7,025 nucleotides of DNA from Clostridiales bacterium. Its GTDB lineage: Bacteria; Bacillota; Clostridia; Lachnospirales; JAITVM01. Under the pieces are notes generated by a model. It did no database searches and had not been told where the DNA came from. It saw only the letters and a list, made by a program, of their open reading frames with translations. Location of the stretch: contig JAITVM010000310.1 in NCBI GenBank assembly GCA_031285815.1, positions 1 through 7,025 on the forward strand, given 5' to 3'. Position 1 is the first letter of the stretch, and each line of letters opens with the position of its first letter. The position numbers and the translations under genes are program-made. Positions 5,392 to 7,025 of the stretch are shown piece by piece.

Positions 5392-7025
5392 TTAATCGCT
5401 ATATTTCGTTTTTTTCACATATTTTTTTGTATATATCAATAGCAATACGGCTGACGCCGCTGACAATAGGGCCAAAAGCCTGGGCGTTACAAATGTTTTT
5501 GTCATATCACCTGTTTTAGGGTTGGTTTTAACAGAACCTAGCGATACTTCGTCGTTGTTAATTTCTACCCATTCCAATGATTCGTCTTCATCGATAACCG
5601 GCGTATAGTACCCCAAACTAACCCCTTCCGGGTCAATCAGCACATAAACGTCTGGTATTTCGGTGGGGACAAAGTTATTTGGTGCCTCATCATAGTTTCC
5701 ATCAATGTTTGGCGAATTTGACAAATCGGGGCCAGGCTCATATGGTTCCTGGCTGCTGCCCCCGCCGTTGATATTTTCTGCTTCTTCAATTGTTGGCTTT
5801 TCAGTTGATGGTTCTTCCCTTACCGGTTCTTCAGTTGGTGGCTCTTCTTTTATCGGTTCTTCCGGTGCGTTATTACTATCATTATTCCCTCCTGGCTTAT
5901 CGTTAAACGATGAAGTATCTTCTGTTTTGCCATCATAACCCGAGCCGTTTTCCGGTTCAGTAGGGTTGATGCCGTTATCGCCCGGGTCAGCTGGATTGAG
6001 CCAATACCTTGCGGTGTTTACGAGCGGGGAAACTGAAATTACATCATCGACCCTTGCTGTTACCCGGAAAACAATTGTTTGACTTGATAAAGCGGCACGC
6101 CCGGCGTCGTCAAAGGTTATTTCGGCTCGGGCAAGGCGGCCTTTTCCGCTGATAACAGCGCCCGGAACAGCAGTTCCGTTATTATAAGTCAGTACCGCGT
6201 CACTGAAAACAGTTTTCTCGGGGAGAATATCTGTAACCACAAGGGTATTGTAACCGGCGGCGCTTGATGGTGCCTCCAACAATATATCATAATACAGCAT
6301 GTCTCCAACTTTAGGCTTAGCGCCTAAATTATCAATTTCCGTACCGTTTGTATTTACCATACTTTTACTGAATCCGGCCAGCGGCTGGATAATCGGCGTC
6401 TCAACCGCTGTTTCGCCGTCGGCCGTGTCTGGCGGGGGGTCCGCCGGGTCAACGGGGTCGAACCAGTATTTCGCTTCGTTGATAACTGTGCCGGCTGTGA
6501 TGTTTGACGTTACCTTTGCGGCAGTACTGAGTGCCAGTAATTGCCCTTGCAGTTCTCCGCGCATTGCATCATCTAAATCAACAACAGCTTTTATGCCGCG
6601 CCCGCTACCGGAAACGGTTACACCGGATTTGACCGGGGAACCTCCGCCATAACTCAAAACAGCGGGTTTCGAGGCGTCGTAGGCAGTATTTTCCGGCAAC
6701 GTGTCGGAAATCACAATTTTATCTACCGCCGATAAATCTTTTGGCATCTTGAGCGCTATCCGGTAGTAAAGGTATTCTCCCGCCGCAGGCGCTTTTTCGA
6801 GTATGCCCACTGTATTGCTTCCGTCGCCGGTTGTCATCACTTTTGAGAAACCCGGCCTCGGTTTTACGGTTTCGCCGTCAGTAGAATCCGGGGACGCTGG
6901 CTCCATATCTGGATTGTTATGGTCTTTATCCGGGGTTATATACAAATTAGCCGTATTGCCAATAGATTCTTCGGCATTCTCCGCTATGGTGAAGGTAAGT
7001 GCCAGAATTATCTTTTCGCCTTCGA
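5392..7025 (-). CDS. Sortase-anchored surface protein with tandem isopeptide-type D2 domains (5' end outside window)
   Basis: This is the C-terminal part of a wall-attached protein, probably an adhesin or pilus-like stalk. The minus-strand frame is open to the right edge (first whole codon 7021-7023), so the TTG at 6943-6945 is internal. At least three copies of a fimbrial isopeptide D2/DUF11-like domain are present: the end of one (to about 6940), one at 6463-6852 and one at 6001-6375. The two full copies share GFSK near their start, (V/I)(S/T)D-x-LPE in the middle and N-x-A-(K/R)-YW at the end; the Lys, Asp and Asn could form an intramolecular isopeptide bond (inference). A Pro/Glu-rich stalk follows (5791-5865), then a spacer, the sorting motif NPKTG (5509-5523), a hydrophobic helix and a basic tail (KKYVKKTK). 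The gene is visibly more GC-rich than its neighbours. Ligand and sortase partner are unknown. Confidence 0.88.
   Translation of the reverse strand, partial: EGEKIILALTFTIAENAEESIGNTANLYITPDKDHNNPDMEPASPDSTDGETVKPRPGFSKVMTTGDGSNTVGILEKAPAAGEYLYYRIALKMPKDLSAVDKIVISDTLPENTAYDASKPAVLSYGGGSPVKSGVTVSGSGRGIKAVVDLDDAMRGELQGQLLALSTAAKVTSNITAGTVINEAKYWFDPVDPADPPPDTADGETAVETPIIQPLAGFSKSMVNTNGTEIDNLGAKPKVGDMLYYDILLEAPSSAAGYNTLVVTDILPEKTVFSDAVLTYNNGTAVPGAVISGKGRLARAEITFDDAGRAALSSQTIVFRVTARVDDVISVSPLVNTARYWLNPADPGDNGINPTEPENGSGYDGKTEDTSSFNDKPGGNNDSNNAPEEPIKEEPPTEEPVREEPSTEKPTIEEAENINGGGSSQEPYEPGPDLSNSPNIDGNYDEAPNNFVPTEIPDVYVLIDPEGVSLGYYTPVIDEDESLEWVEINNDEVSLGSVKTNPKTGDMTKTFVTPRLLALLSAASAVLLLIYTKKYVKKTKYSD
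5791..5865 (-). repeat. Five 15-bp tandem repeats encoding an xEEPx pentapeptide stalk
   Basis: Read on the minus strand, five consecutive 15-bp units encode PEEPI, KEEPP, TEEPV, REEPS and TEKPT. The units are imperfect but keep the GAA-GAA-CCN core. Such Pro/Glu repeats usually form an extended wall-spanning spacer before the sorting signal. Because the unit is a multiple of three, gain or loss of copies would change stalk length without breaking the frame. Confidence 0.8.

Noticed and set aside
5322..5519. Plus-strand open frame after rlmD
   Set aside because: It runs through the terminator hairpin and into the 3' end of the opposite gene, so it is not a plausible gene.
5705..6652. Plus-strand open frames at 5705-5938 and 6299-6652
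   Set aside because: They are antisense to the surface-protein gene, low in complexity (Ser/Gly/Pro-rich) and lack ribosome sites.
6943..6945. TTG as start of the surface-protein gene
   Set aside because: The frame continues to the right edge with residues that match the end of another D2 repeat (G-N-T-A-N-L-Y).

Overview
The window reads as a low-GC Gram-positive chromosome, most likely an anaerobic Clostridia member (Lachnospiraceae or a relative). The grounds are AT-rich coding with strong AAGG-type Shine-Dalgarno sites, a YhaM-type exoribonuclease, a TRAM-domain rRNA uracil methyltransferase, a PMCA/SERCA-like P-type ATPase, and a sortase-type (NPKTG) surface protein. No species is claimed.

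Layout. (1) Positions 2-1000: the C-terminal third of a Ca2+-type P2 ATPase whose start lies left of the window, followed by a wobble-rich hairpin terminator (1011-1057). (2) A clear sigma-A promoter (1061-1089) opens a left-to-right run of genes: a LacX-like aldose 1-epimerase (1129-1998), a possible 26-codon linking ORF (1991-2071), a YhaM-like OB-fold/HD 3'-5' exoribonuclease (2058-3002), and two small membrane-anchored genes (2999-3289 and 3294-3869). These two together carry all the motifs of one Cas4/RecB-like PD-(D/E)XK Fe-S nuclease. An RlmD-type 23S rRNA uracil-C5 methyltransferase (3915-5258) closes the run. (3) A strong bidirectional terminator (5339-5388) separates this run from a convergent, more GC-rich minus-strand gene (5392 to beyond 7025). 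That gene encodes the C-terminal part of a wall-anchored protein with tandem isopeptide-type D2 domains, an EEP pentapeptide stalk and an NPKTG sorting signal.

How the genes relate. The nuclease pair overlaps the exoribonuclease stop by ATGA, so translation is probably coupled and the products may share a role in RNA or DNA processing. RlmD adds an RNA-modification function. The epimerase and ATPase appear to be ordinary housekeeping neighbours.

The most unusual point is the Cas4-like nuclease divided at a transmembrane hairpin. Its N-terminal cysteine and histidine motif sit on a protein with a C-terminal membrane helix. Its catalytic D/ExK motifs and cysteine cluster sit on a second protein with an N-terminal membrane helix. 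This could be a true two-subunit membrane nuclease or a single gene broken by a one-base frameshift at a G5 run; the sequence alone does not settle which. No CRISPR array, other cas gene, tRNA, rRNA, insertion sequence or prophage gene was seen.
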